DNA from: Nocardia carnea
GTDB lineage: Bacteria; Actinomycetota; Actinomycetes; Mycobacteriales; Mycobacteriaceae
Direction of reading: 5' to 3'
DNA: 60,670 nucleotides
Assembly: GCF_029868325.1 (NCBI RefSeq)
Contig: NZ_JARWNW010000250.1
Location: forward strand, 1-60,670
Part shown: one piece after another, positions 26,033-36,683 of the stretch
Layout: every line of letters begins with the position of its first letter
Numbering within the stretch: the first letter of the stretch is position 1
The notes under the pieces: generated by a model
The model's database searches: none
Told to the model about the DNA's origin: nothing
Seen by the model: the letters and a program-made list of their open reading frames with translations, nothing else
Made by a program: the position numbers and the translations under genes

Positions 26033-26349
26033 GAACCGACCAGATAGGTGACGGAGGCCTCCAGGTAGAGCGCACGGCTCTGTCATGGCGACGAACCGCT
26101 GTGACACTGTCGGGGCTCGCCGCCCTGGTGCTGCACGGGGGGATCAAGGACGGATGGGGCTGGGCTTCGGCGCTCAGCAGCCTAACGGTGAGCGCGGCGG
26201 CATCGGCGACAGCCGTGCTGGCCCATCGACGGGCCGGTGTACTGCGCAGTGGCCGCATCGATATCGGCACGCCGATGGAGATCGCCCTGACATCGACTGT
26301 CGGCGGGTCTGTTCTCGCGGTGAGCATCGCCGAGCTCGCGGCGCACTGA
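26029..26349 (+). CDS. DUF202 family membrane protein (second)
   Basis: This 106-aa protein has a shorter DUF202 signature (LQVERTALSWRRTAVTLSG) and about three hydrophobic helices. It overlaps the preceding DUF202 gene by four bases, so the pair is translationally coupled and may form a hetero-oligomer. It ends 76 bases before the FGE start. No catalytic motif is seen. Confidence 0.83.
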   Translation: MRTDQIGDGGLQVERTALSWRRTAVTLSGLAALVLHGGIKDGWGWASALSSLTVSAAASATAVLAHRRAGVLRSGRIDIGTPMEIALTSTVGGSVLAVSIAELAAH

Positions 26350-26425
26350 CAGGAAAGTGAGCAGTGATGATTACGCAGGGTTGCGGGCGTTCGGTCGAGT
26401 TCGCCGACACAGAACCGAGGGGTCG

Positions 26426-27412
26426 ATGAGGTATGAGCGGATGCCCCGGGTCCGCAACCTCGACGAGACCGCGCCGGTGGGCACGGCACCGAAGGATATG
26501 GTGTGGGTACCCGACGGAACGTTCTGGATGGGATCGGACCGTTTCTACCCCGAGGAACGCCCCAGCCATCAGGTGCACGTGGACGGGTTCTGGATGGACC
26601 GACACCCGGTGACGGTGGCGGAGTTCCGCCGGTTCGTCAAGGCGACCGGGTATGTGACGACGGCAGAGGTTCCGCCGAACCCCGACGAGTTCGCCGAGGC
26701 CGCCCCGGCGCTGTTGGTGCCGGGTGCGCTGGTGTTCACTCCGCCGCCGGGACCCGTACCGCTCGACGACTACCGCCGATGGTGGGCATGGATGCCGGGC
26801 GCCGACTGGCGCCATCCGGAAGGTCCGCACAGCAATCTCGACGGCCGTCAGCATCACCCGGTCACCCAGATCTCCTACCGAGATGCCGCGGCCTATGCCG
26901 CGTGGGCCGGCAAGGCTCTCCCGACCGAAGCGGAATGGGAGTTCGCAGCTCGGGGAGGCGCGGATCGCGCCGACTACGCATGGGGCGATGCGCGTCATCC
27001 CGGTCGGGGCGTGCCGGCCAATGTTTGGCAGGGCGAGTTTCCTTGGCAGAACCTGAAAACCGATCCGATTCCCGGAACGACGAGGGTGGGCAGGTTCGAT
27101 CCCAACGGCTACGGTCTGGTCGACATGTCCGGAAACGTCTGGGAATGGACCGAGGACTTCTTCACCCCTGACCACAGCCGAGGCGGCAAGGCGGCGTCTT
27201 CGGCGGCATGCTGTATCCCTCGTAATCCGCGAGTCGTGCGCAGCGATGTGGGCGACGCGCAGCGGCCACAGCGGGTCATAAAGGGCGGTTCATTTCTGTG
27301 TGCACCCAACTACTGCCTGCGCTATCGGCCGTCGGCTCGGCAGGGACAGGACGAGGACACGGCGACCTGTCACATCGGGCTGCGATGCGTGCGTCGGGCT
27401 CGGACGGTCTGA
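26426..27412 (+). CDS. Formylglycine-generating enzyme (SUMF1 family)
   Basis: This 328-aa enzyme oxidises the active-site Cys of sulfatases (CxPxR) to formylglycine using oxygen and copper. The two essential cysteines appear as GSFLCAPNYCLRYRP, at residues 292 and 297 with the required five-residue spacing, followed by HIGLRCV. The N-terminal VPDGTFWMGSDRFYPEE and central PTEAEWEFAARGG blocks are standard. The ATG at 26426 has GAGGGG upstream; an earlier GTG at 26357 would add 23 residues. The arylsulfatase at 17194-19551 is the obvious client. Confidence 0.92.
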   Translation: MRYERMPRVRNLDETAPVGTAPKDMVWVPDGTFWMGSDRFYPEERPSHQVHVDGFWMDRHPVTVAEFRRFVKATGYVTTAEVPPNPDEFAEAAPALLVPGALVFTPPPGPVPLDDYRRWWAWMPGADWRHPEGPHSNLDGRQHHPVTQISYRDAAAYAAWAGKALPTEAEWEFAARGGADRADYAWGDARHPGRGVPANVWQGEFPWQNLKTDPIPGTTRVGRFDPNGYGLVDMSGNVWEWTEDFFTPDHSRGGKAASSAACCIPRNPRVVRSDVGDAQRPQRVIKGGSFLCAPNYCLRYRPSARQGQDEDTATCHIGLRCVRRARTV

Positions 27413-27457
27413 CGCCGGGCGTGGGCAGCCACCGTGGTGAGGGTCTATCTCAGTAAG

Positions 27458-28092
27458 GGCTCTGGCCCGCTTTCGGTGGTGCCTGTGAGGTGACGGCGGC
27501 ACGATAGCTCGGTGGCTGAGGTGAGTGTTGGTGTCGGCGTGCTGTTTTCAGGTTTGGCGCCACTGGCTGTCGAGGATGTGGGTGTGGCGGGTTCGCGGCT
27601 GGTGGTCCGGGCCCGGACTCCTGGTGGTGCGGCGGAATGCCCGGGCTGTGGTGCGGGATCGGCCCGCATTCATGGAGTTCACGAGCGGCGACTGGCCGAT
27701 CTGCCCGTCGACGGGCGCAGCGTGATGGTGCGGGTCCGCGTCCGGCGCCTCTACTGCCCGACACAGGGATGCCAGCGCACGTTCCGGGAACAAGTCCCCG
27801 GTGTGGTGGAACGCTATCAGCGGCGCGCTACCCGATTGACCGGACACGTGCGTGCGGCGGTGCGAGAGCTGGCCGGCCGGGCCGCGGTCCGAACGCTCGG
27901 GCGCTGGTCGGTGCGATTATCGCGGCAGACTTCGGTGCGGGTAGTGCTCGGCATCCCGCTGCAGACCCAGAAAGTGCCGAGGGTGCTCAGTGTGGACGAC
28001 TTCGCCTTGCTCCGCCGCCGCCGATCTACTTCGCCAACAACGGATCCTTCTCGCCTGAACCAGCCGGCCACCACCGAAAGTGGGCCAGAGCC
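27458..28092 (+). mobile_element. ISL3-type element with large internal deletion
   Basis: Near-perfect terminal inverted repeats of about 23 bases flank the element: it begins GGCTCTGGCCC-G-CTTTCGGTGG, and the right end, reverse-complemented, reads GGCTCTGGCCC-A-CTTTCGGTGG. Inside is the first part of an ISL3-type transposase gene joined abruptly to a typical right end. The 8 bases on either side (27450-27457 and 28093-28100) do not match, so no target duplication is visible. At 635 bases it is less than half the usual length and non-autonomous. Confidence 0.65.
27512..28020 (+). pseudogene. Truncated ISL3-family transposase
   Basis: The N-terminal zinc-binding domain is intact: CPGCGAGSARIHGVHERRLADL, then CPTQGCQRTFREQVPG with the expected Cys/His spacing, then HTH-like helices to SVDDFALLRR. 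The normal DDE catalytic region should follow but is missing; the frame continues into the element's right end and flank to 28318 with no similarity. It is therefore catalytically dead. The start could be the GTG at 27512. It may still bind the inverted repeats. Confidence 0.7.
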
Positions 28093-28438
28093 GCTAATTG
28101 GACACTCCCGCGGAATGCTGCTACGACACGAGCTGCGCCCCACGGCCCCGCGACGACCGCGGGACTGTGGATATCTACAGTCTCCCCACGTTGTTCCAGC
28201 ACGCGTTGCTGCGGCTGTTGTAATTGTCCTGTTACTGGATCGGCTGTGGTCGCCACCCCAATGCAAAAGGATATGTGGTCGACAGGTGGACAATGAAACG
28301 CTCTTTATCGGATGGTAGATAGCTTGGTCGGTGGGCGCACCACACCGGGCCGGGCATTGCATGATTCAGCCCGGTCGAGTGATACCGGGGTATGACTGGA
28401 TTCTGCGGAACTGGACAACGGCCACGCTCTCGGCGGTC
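28093..28438. other. Intergenic region without supported gene
   Basis: About 346 bases separate the ISL3 remnant from the TetR gene end. A short perfect stem CCCGCG/CGCGGG-like sequence lies near 28146-28164 and the region is relatively AT-rich around 28290-28320. No open frame with a plausible product is seen. Confidence 0.4.
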
Positions 28439-29056
28439 TCATTGTTTCCGGATGGTCGCAACGAGCCCGGTGATCTCGGCAGCGAGAGCCTCGAGGCGCA
28501 GTTCCTCACCGAAGCCGGTCGCCGCCCAGCACCGCAGTGCATCGGTGACCATGATTTGCGCTACCCGGGCGGCACGTGGAACATCCACCTCCGCGGCGAT
28601 CTCGCCGGACTGCTGAGCCTGCTCGAAAGGTTCGAGGAACAGGTGGGCGATATCGGCTTCGGTGCCGCCATCGTTCAATACGCGCTGCTCGAGTCGGTAG
28701 GTCTCCAAGATCGTTTCGAATACGAGGTCCGGTGGGAAGCGCTTGGACCGGGTGGCCAGGGTGTCCACCACCACGGTGATCACCTCGGCGAGCGCATGGC
28801 CGCCGGCGGTGACTGCTCGTGCTGCTTCGTGGGCGTCCCGCATGGTGAACACCTCGACCTCGAGCAGTACATCTTCCCGGCGTGCGAAATACACATAGAA
28901 CAGGGCTTTGGAAACGCCCGCCGCCTTGCAGATATCGGTCACCGTGGTGGCGCCGAAACCTTTGGTGCGCCACAGTGCCATCGCGGCCTGCATGATCGCT
29001 TCCCGGCTCGCGTGCGAGCGCGCCCGGACCGGCTCCGCCCGCTTTTTCTGACCCAC
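28439..29056 (-). CDS. TetR family transcriptional regulator
   Basis: This protein of about 205 aa has a TetR N-terminal HTH (AIMQAAMALWRTKGFGATTV, then ICKAAGVSKALFYVYFARRE) and an all-helical ligand domain. The GTG at 29056 is chosen because GGAAGG lies five bases upstream; an in-frame ATG at 29089 or 29113 would add 11-19 poorly conserved residues. It is divergent from the membrane protein starting at 29283. A short inverted repeat TGAC-TACC-GTCA at 29118-29129 in the intergenic DNA could be its operator. Confidence 0.85.
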   Translation of the reverse strand: MGQKKRAEPVRARSHASREAIMQAAMALWRTKGFGATTVTDICKAAGVSKALFYVYFARREDVLLEVEVFTMRDAHEAARAVTAGGHALAEVITVVVDTLATRSKRFPPDLVFETILETYRLEQRVLNDGGTEADIAHLFLEPFEQAQQSGEIAAEVDVPRAARVAQIMVTDALRCWAATGFGEELRLEALAAEITGLVATIRKQ

Positions 29057-29282
29057 GTCAGCCTTCCATCCTGATGAAGCTACCGCCATACCAGGAACTC
29101 TACCGCATGGCAATTATTGACTACCGTCAGAAAAGTTGCGAATCTGCCTTCGTTGGTTCGTAGCGGGCCGCACGGCCAGGTCGTCGCTACTCACACCGAG
29201 CACACGAGATCCGCGGCGCTCACGGCCTGAGTTTCGTCGGTCAGCGGGTGCGCTGATCCGCATCCCGATGGGAGAGAGAGTT

Positions 29283-30476
<1,194 letters not shown>

Positions 30477-31103
30477 GCCGCGGTGCGAAACCGTTCCCGA
30501 GACCTGGCCGGAGGCAATGACGACCTCGACGACGCTGACCGGGAGCCCGGGGCCACTCAGGACTCGATACGACGCACTGTCTGTCTTGTACAAGCGCCCA
30601 GCCGACGCCGACCGCACCAGATGATAGGGTTCGCTGACTTCTTCCCCGACCAGCTGCCCCAGTGTCAACTCGTAACAGCGCGCCAGCTGCAAAAGCGCAC
30701 CGATCGAGGGCTGCCGGATGCCCTTTTCCAAACGCGAGAGGTGCGCAGCGGAGAGTCCCGTTCTGCGGGCGAGTTCGGACAGGGTATGGCCATGTTCCTG
30801 GCGAAGAGCGAGCAAACGCTCGGCCAGAGCCGTCTCTATGTCGGCGTCGGTCCCCATGAAAGGAGCGTACTTCACCTTCCTCGACGGCTTGCCGGCACTC
30901 GAGCACTCAAAGAGCCCGGTGCAGTCCGGCAGCCGGTCTGTGTTCAGCCGCTCCGGTACCCGCAGACACATTCGACCGATCCGGCTCGCACCACGGCAGC
31001 CCTTCGGCTCACCCGCCGGCTGATCCGGGTCAGGAGATCGAGGACGATGGCACAACGAGGGTATCGGTACGCCGGCCACCTGCGGGAGGCGAAGTACACA
31101 CCC

Positions 31104-31889
31104 TCACACAGATTCGACCGCCGCCCGAATGACTCCCGGATCTGATCGTAAGGCGCGATCAGCGAACGCACGGAAAGTTGCCTGCACGATACTGGGCTGA
31201 ACCAGGAAGCGCTGCGCCTCGTGCGCGAGAGGGTCGGGCACCGGACGAATTTCACCCGCCGCCTCGGCTCGCAATTGCAGCGCAGCCCCATGCTCCATCA
31301 TCAGGGCGAGAACCACAGCGTCCTCGATGGTCCTGCCCGTGGTCAACATCCCGTGATGCGCCAGGAGAATACAGCTCTTCGAGCCCAACGCCTCCGAAAT
31401 GATCCGCCCCTCCTCGTCCCCCACCGGGACTCCGGGCCAATCCGGTAGATACGCAACATCGTCGAACAACGGCATCGTATCCATATGAGAGACCTGCAAC
31501 GGCCTTCCCAACATCGAAAGCGCCGAAATATTGGGGGGATGTGTGTGGACAATGCAGTTGACGTCTTTCCGCGCCCGATAGACCCAGTAGTGGAATCTGA
31601 TGGCGGGGTTCGGCTGTGCAGTACCTTCCAGGGTATTGAGGTCATCGTCGATACGAATAACGTCATCGGTACTCACAGCATCGAATGCAGGACTCCAAGG
31701 AACTGTCCAGAAGGTACCGTCGCCCACTCTGCTCGTCACTTGACCCGCCAGCGCGAAACAGTGCTTCTCAGCAGCGAGTATTCGACACGACAAGGCGACC
31801 ATTTCACGAGGAGACCAGCCCAGTCCGGTTAATTCGTCGGACAGTTCGCGTCGCATGTACTTACTCAAGTCTCGCACTCGATCAGCCAT
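31104..31889 (-). CDS. Class II aldolase/adducin family protein
   Basis: This 261-aa protein has the zinc-ligand histidines of class II aldolases: HTHPPN near residue 116 and LLAHHGMLTTGR near residue 176. Members are fuculose- or ribulose-phosphate aldolases, decarboxylases or unassigned enzymes. The start ATG is preceded by AGGAGGTCTCC. It is followed upstream by the aldehyde dehydrogenase gene on the same strand (42 bases between). In this context a retro-aldol step that yields an aldehyde for the dehydrogenase is plausible but unproven. Confidence 0.85.
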   Translation of the reverse strand: MADRVRDLSKYMRRELSDELTGLGWSPREMVALSCRILAAEKHCFALAGQVTSRVGDGTFWTVPWSPAFDAVSTDDVIRIDDDLNTLEGTAQPNPAIRFHYWVYRARKDVNCIVHTHPPNISALSMLGRPLQVSHMDTMPLFDDVAYLPDWPGVPVGDEEGRIISEALGSKSCILLAHHGMLTTGRTIEDAVVLALMMEHGAALQLRAEAAGEIRPVPDPLAHEAQRFLVQPSIVQATFRAFADRALRSDPGVIRAAVESV

Positions 31890-31931
31890 CGAGGAGACCT
31901 CCTATTCCAATTGAAGGATCGTTCCGATCGG

Positions 31932-33356
31932 TCATACAGATGGAATCGATCCCATCACCGCATTGACAACCTGAGGCTGCGTATATTCGAGTAGACCTTC
32001 TTCACCCATCTCGATGCCGATGCCCGAGGTCTTCGCACCTGCCTGGGGGATGTGCGGTCCGAGATCGATGTGCTGGTTGATCCAGACGGTACCGGCGTGC
32101 AACCTGGCTGCAATCTCCTGCGCTCGCTCCGGATTCGACGTCCATACGGAAGCTCCGAGTCCGAAGTCCGATTCGTTGGCGATATCGATGACCTCGTCGA
32201 GATCGGAGTATCGGATCACCGGAAGGACCGGTCCGAACTGCTCCTCCTGAACCAACCGGCTCTGGGGGTCGATGTCGACGATGAGGGTCGGCTCGACGAA
32301 GAACCCCCGACCGCCGACCGGATTTCCTCCGGCGACCACACGGCCCTTTTCCCGCCCCTCGTCCAGTAATTCGAGTACCCGCTCGTATTGCATACGATTC
32401 TGCAGCGGCCCCAGGGTCGTAGCCGGGTCGGCACCGTTTCCCAGCACGCTCGCACCGACCAGGACTGTCAGCCGGTCGACCAACTCATCGTGAATCGAGT
32501 CGTGAACATACAGTCGCTTCAAGGCGATGCACGCCTGGCCACTGTTCATGAAGGCGCCCGCGAAAATCCCCGGGGCGATTGCGGCGGGGTCCGCATCATC
32601 GAGCACGATTCCGGCATCGTTGCCGCCGAGTTCCAGGGTCATCCGCTTCAATGAGCGTGACGCACTCTGCGCCACCTTCAATCCGGTCGCGGTAGACCCG
32701 GTGAAGGAGATCTTTGCCACCTTCGGGTGCCCGGTGAGCCGGTCGCCCAGATCATTCGCATCGGCGATGATATTGATGACGCCTGAAGGCACGACCTCCG
32801 AGATCAGTTCACCCAGCAATAGTGTTGCCAATGGAGTCGTCGCAGCGGGCTTGGCTACCACCGTGTTACCAGCCATGAGCGCAGAGGGCAGTTTGAATGC
32901 CATCAGCAACAAGGGAAAGTTCCATGCGGTGATGGCGGCGACAACACCCAGCGGGCGTCGGTGCAGGAGTACCTTCTTGGCCTCGGTGTCTTCTATCGTC
33001 TTCGGCTCGAGACCGAAGGTTGCGGCATGCCGGAAGAAGGCGGCGGCACCACTGACCTCGAAGTCCGCCAAAGAAAGCGGCTTCCCTTGTTCGGCAGTCA
33101 GCACTGACGCCAACTCGCCCTGGTTCTGTTCGATGACATCGGCGATCGCCGACACATACTTCGACCGTTCAGCGACACCCAGTGCCGCCCACGCCGGAAA
33201 AGCGGCGGCCGCCGCTTCTACGGCCTCGTCGACCTGGTCTTCAGAGGCACAGGCACAGCGCGCAATGACCTCTTCTGTGGCGGGATTGATGACATCGAGA
33301 CTGCGGTCGCCCTCGGTCAACCGGCCACCGATGAGCATCTCGAACGTACGAGACAA
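31932..33356 (-). CDS. Aldehyde dehydrogenase family protein
   Basis: This 474-aa NAD(P)-dependent enzyme has the general-base Glu in LELGGNDAGIVLDDAD and the catalytic Cys in NSGQACIALKRLYV, with the cofactor loop FTGSTATGLKVA. Length is standard. The start appears to be a TTG at 33356 with AAGGAG eight bases upstream. It lies between the aldolase and the NDMA-dependent alcohol dehydrogenase and would oxidise the aldehyde they generate to a carboxylic acid, ready for CoA ligation. Confidence 0.92.
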   Translation of the reverse strand: MSRTFEMLIGGRLTEGDRSLDVINPATEEVIARCACASEDQVDEAVEAAAAAFPAWAALGVAERSKYVSAIADVIEQNQGELASVLTAEQGKPLSLADFEVSGAAAFFRHAATFGLEPKTIEDTEAKKVLLHRRPLGVVAAITAWNFPLLLMAFKLPSALMAGNTVVAKPAATTPLATLLLGELISEVVPSGVINIIADANDLGDRLTGHPKVAKISFTGSTATGLKVAQSASRSLKRMTLELGGNDAGIVLDDADPAAIAPGIFAGAFMNSGQACIALKRLYVHDSIHDELVDRLTVLVGASVLGNGADPATTLGPLQNRMQYERVLELLDEGREKGRVVAGGNPVGGRGFFVEPTLIVDIDPQSRLVQEEQFGPVLPVIRYSDLDEVIDIANESDFGLGASVWTSNPERAQEIAARLHAGTVWINQHIDLGPHIPQAGAKTSGIGIEMGEEGLLEYTQPQVVNAVMGSIPSV

Positions 33357-33621
33357 TGGTCAACTCCTTGTTTTCGGAATCCTTGCTTGCTGCCTCGGCG
33401 GAGTCCGTCGACTGCCGGGCGCCGGAATACGCCGCCCGCCAGAGCCCGAATCCGGCACGCATAAGATGGAGAAATTGAAATATGTGCTTCCACGAGGAAG
33501 TCATACGCTTCCGAGCCCGAAGTCGATTCACCCCGTGCCGAAATTCTCGAATCCGCAAAGCGCAGACGGCGGCACGCCCCTCCGGGACCTCACCGGACGC
33601 AGAAGCGAGCCCGGGCCGACC

Positions 33622-34731
33622 TTACCTGTGCATTACGACCCCCCGAATATTCTTGCCGGCGCGAAGGTCTTCATACCCCTCGTTGATAGTCTCCAATGTA
33701 TACCGCGAAGTGACGAGTTCATCCAGTTTGTATTTTCCGAGATTCCACAGTCTCAGCAGATTGACGATATCGAATTGTGGATTGCACGACCCGAATTGCG
33801 AGCCCCTTATTGTTTTCTCGTTCAGAGTGATATCGGTACTGTTGAGTACGACATTCATTCGCTCCGGGGACGCGATGCCGGTGATCACGACCGTGCCGCC
33901 CTTTCCGATAATGGACGTAGCGTTCCGCACAACTTCCTCGTCGACGATGCTGGTGAAAATCAATGCCTGGTCGGCACCGCCACCCCAGGTAAGATCATCA
34001 ACGGCCACCGCAGCAGTAGATGAGTCCGCAAAGACGTGGGTGGCGCCGAACTGCAGGGCGGTATCTCGTTTGAACTCAACGGGATCGATAACCACTACGT
34101 ACTTGGCCCCGGCATCTACCGACGCCTGAATCGCATTCGTACCCAAACCGCCGGCGCCGTAGATGACAACAGTATCTCCGACACCGACATTGCCCGCGTA
34201 GATGGCGCTCCCCCACCCCGCGGGAACGCCACACCCCACCAGCACGGCCGTGTCCAACGGAAGCCAGTCGTCGACCTTCACAACCGAATACTGCGAGATC
34301 GTCGAGTACTCAGCGAATGTGCCGATCATGCACATCGCACCGAATTCCGCACCGCCCGAACGGAACCGAAAGGATCCATCGGGCATACTGCCCGTCAGGA
34401 TGGTCGCACCCATATCGCACAGGTTCGCCTTACCCCGGGCGCAATAACGACACGTACCGCAGCTCGGGATATAGCTACATACGACGTGGTCACCGACCTT
34501 CACCCGGGTCACGCCTTCACCGACGGCTTCGATTATCCCCGCACCCTCGTGCCCTCCTACGATCGGGTAGCGGGGCATCAATTCACCATCGGTCAAGTGC
34601 AGGTCGGAGTGACACAGGCCCGCCGCAACATATTTGATGAGCACCTCCCCCGGTCCCGGTTCATCCAGTTCCAACTCGACAATCTCGAAGGGCCGCCCCG
34701 GACCGAGCAGCACCGCCGCGCGAGTTCTCAT
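33622..34731 (-). CDS. NDMA-dependent (mycofactocin-associated) alcohol dehydrogenase
   Basis: This 369-aa zinc MDR alcohol dehydrogenase has the catalytic zinc ligands in GLCHSD and GGHEGAG, the structural zinc cysteines in SCGTCRYCARGKANLCD, and the NAD motif GAGGLGTNA. The N-terminus MRTRAAVLLGPGRPFEIVEL closely fits the group with tightly bound NAD that needs NDMA in vitro and mycofactocin in vivo. The ATG at 34731 has GGAGG upstream. About 265 bases separate it from the aldehyde dehydrogenase. A palindrome at 34853 may regulate it. Confidence 0.9.
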   Translation of the reverse strand: MRTRAAVLLGPGRPFEIVELELDEPGPGEVLIKYVAAGLCHSDLHLTDGELMPRYPIVGGHEGAGIIEAVGEGVTRVKVGDHVVCSYIPSCGTCRYCARGKANLCDMGATILTGSMPDGSFRFRSGGAEFGAMCMIGTFAEYSTISQYSVVKVDDWLPLDTAVLVGCGVPAGWGSAIYAGNVGVGDTVVIYGAGGLGTNAIQASVDAGAKYVVVIDPVEFKRDTALQFGATHVFADSSTAAVAVDDLTWGGGADQALIFTSIVDEEVVRNATSIIGKGGTVVITGIASPERMNVVLNSTDITLNEKTIRGSQFGSCNPQFDIVNLLRLWNLGKYKLDELVTSRYTLETINEGYEDLRAGKNIRGVVMHR

Positions 34732-34852
34732 TGATTCAAACCTCCGGCTTATCGGGGCCACAACCCCCGGCTCAAGCAGCGCATCGGGTCGGCAGGTCGC
34801 GGTGTTCAACGGGGTTGAGTTTGCCTCGCGACGCATACCACGTCAAGCCTAT

Positions 34853-34871
34853 GAGGTAATATTGTTACCTC
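34853..34871. promoter_or_regulatory. Perfect 7-5-7 palindrome upstream of alcohol dehydrogenase
   Basis: GAGGTAATATTGTTACCTC has perfect 7-base arms around a TATTG centre and lies about 120 bases upstream of the dehydrogenase start. It has the size of a dimeric-repressor operator. No second copy was noticed. The binding protein is unknown; the XRE-cupin regulator nearby is one candidate. The rest of 34732-35272 shows no supported gene. Confidence 0.5.
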
Positions 34872-35272
34872 CTGGGCAATTTCCACCCGGGGGCAAAGCT
34901 GTTCCGCGGACCGGCAGCACCAACAACCCGACGCCCGCCTGGGCATACCGCGTACGGCGGTGTGCCTGTGGAGAGGTAGTCGGCTGTTCTGCTCGGCTGG
35001 AACACCCGCGCCAGCAACCGGTCGACTCGACCGGGTCCCGGGCGGATACATGGAGATCTATAACGCGACCGGCCGGCACGCGCTGTTCTCCGACCGATCG
35101 GCCACAATGAACTGCGCTACTCGCCGACCCAGTAACCCGGGTAGAGTCACGGCCACGAGGCCCGGGCGCCGAGCACGATTTGCGCGGCCATTCCACCAGC
35201 CATACAAACCGAACTGAACCAGTCGAAACCGTGACGCGTCACGGGCGCAGGCTCACGCGACACGTGGGTGGA

Positions 35273-36478
35273 TCAACTGGTTGTGGTACCGGCAGCTACC
35301 CGCAAGATCAGGGCGTCGCCTTGGCCTCCGCCGCCGCACAGCGCGGCGGCGCCTGTACCGCCGCCGCGGCGTCGGAGTTCGAGCGCCAGGTGCAGTGTGA
35401 TTCGGGCGCCGGATGCTCCGATCGGGTGTCCCAGCGAGATGGCGCCTCCGTTGACGTTGACGCGATCGGGATCGACACCCAGCGCTCTGGTCGAAGCGAC
35501 GCCTACAGCAGCGAACGCCTCGTTGATCTCTATCAGGTCCAGCTCCGCCGGTACGATGTTCTGCTTGGCGCAGGCGGCGATGAGCGCATTGGCCGGCTGG
35601 ACATGCAGGGACGAATCGGGCCCGGCCACGACCCCGTGTGCGCCGATTTCGGCGATCCAGTCGAGGCCGAGTTCCTCGGCTTTGGCTTTACGCATCACCA
35701 CGACGGCTGCCGCACCGTCGGAGATCTGGGACGCCGAACCGGCGGTGATCGTGCCGTCGCCGGAGAAAACCGGCTTCAGTCGTGACAGCGACTCGGCGGT
35801 GGTGTCGGCGCGTACTCCCTCGTCCCGGTCGACCAGCTGTGCTTCCTGCCCGCGACGAGACAGACGAATGGGGATGACCTCGTCGTCGAACACACCACGG
35901 TCCCATGCGGCGGCGGCTTTTCGATGTGATCGTGCGGCGAATTCATCCTGCTCCTCGCGGGTGACCAGGACGGGCCCACGGTTGCGCGCCTCGGTGAGCT
36001 CCCCCATCGCCTGGTCGGTGAACGCATCGCGAAGTCCGTCGTACGCGAGGTGGTCGGTCAGGCTTGCTGCACCATATTTGAACCCGTATCGCGAGTTTGC
36101 CAGCAGGTGGGGAGCGCGGGTCATTGATTCCTGCCCGCCAGCGACGACGATGTCGAACTCTCCGGCGCGGATGAGTTGGTCGGCGAGCGCGATGGCATCG
36201 ATGCCCGACAGACACAATTTGTTGATCGTGAGGGCAGGAACGCTCATGGGAACGCCGGCGGCGACGGCCGCGATCCGCGCCGGGTTCTGTCCTGCTCCTG
36301 CTGTCAGGACTTGACCCATTATCACGTACTGCACATCGCCCGCCGCGACACCGGACTTGTCCAGTGCACCCGCGATCGCCATCGCTCCGAGATCGGCGGC
36401 GGAGTATCCGGACAGTGCGCCCATCAGCTTGCCGATGGGGGTGCGCGCGCCGGCGACGATGACAGAGGTGTCGTTCAT
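35273..36478 (-). CDS. Acetyl-CoA acetyltransferase (thiolase)
   Basis: This 401-aa thiolase has all three active-site elements: the nucleophile Cys in [12 protein letters not shown] near residue 89, [11 protein letters not shown], and the second Cys in [11 protein letters not shown]. It cleaves beta-ketoacyl-CoA or condenses acetyl-CoA units. The ATG at 36478 has AAAGGG upstream. It is bordered by the dehydrogenase region and the porin pair on the same strand. A degradative final step for the catabolic cluster is likely. Confidence 0.92.
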   Translation of the reverse strand: MNDTSVIVAGARTPIGKLMGALSGYSAADLGAMAIAGALDKSGVAAGDVQYVIMGQVLTAGAGQNPARIAAVAAGVPMSVPALTINKLCLSGIDAIALADQLIRAGEFDIVVAGGQESMTRAPHLLANSRYGFKYGAASLTDHLAYDGLRDAFTDQAMGELTEARNRGPVLVTREEQDEFAARSHRKAAAAWDRGVFDDEVIPIRLSRRGQEAQLVDRDEGVRADTTAESLSRLKPVFSGDGTITAGSASQISDGAAAVVVMRKAKAEELGLDWIAEIGAHGVVAGPDSSLHVQPANALIAACAKQNIVPAELDLIEINEAFAAVGVASTRALGVDPDRVNVNGGAISLGHPIGASGARITLHLALELRRRGGGTGAAALCGGGGQGDALILRVAAGTTTS

Positions 36479-36683
36479 GGGAACCCTTTCGAGTAGGTGA
36501 TCAGCGCCTCGTGAGCCGGCGCGCGGAGTCCGCGAGGGTCGGTGTGCGGAATCAGTTGGTGTCGCTGCGCAGAATCGAGGCAATGACAGCGGCAGCTTGG
36601 GTAGGTGGTACAGACCTCCGCCGCCTACGTGGAAATATCAGCACCCATGCACTCGAAGCGGGCACGCGGGTAACTCGAACCGA

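Noticed and set aside
27450..28100. Target-site duplication flanking the ISL3-type element
   Set aside because: The 8-base flanks TCAGTAAG and GCTAATTG do not match.
29118..29129. TGAC-TACC-GTCA as a copy of the TTGACCACCGT operator core at 57911
   Set aside because: Only the left half and centre agree; the arms differ in length, so a shared regulator is not supported, although a local TetR site remains possible.
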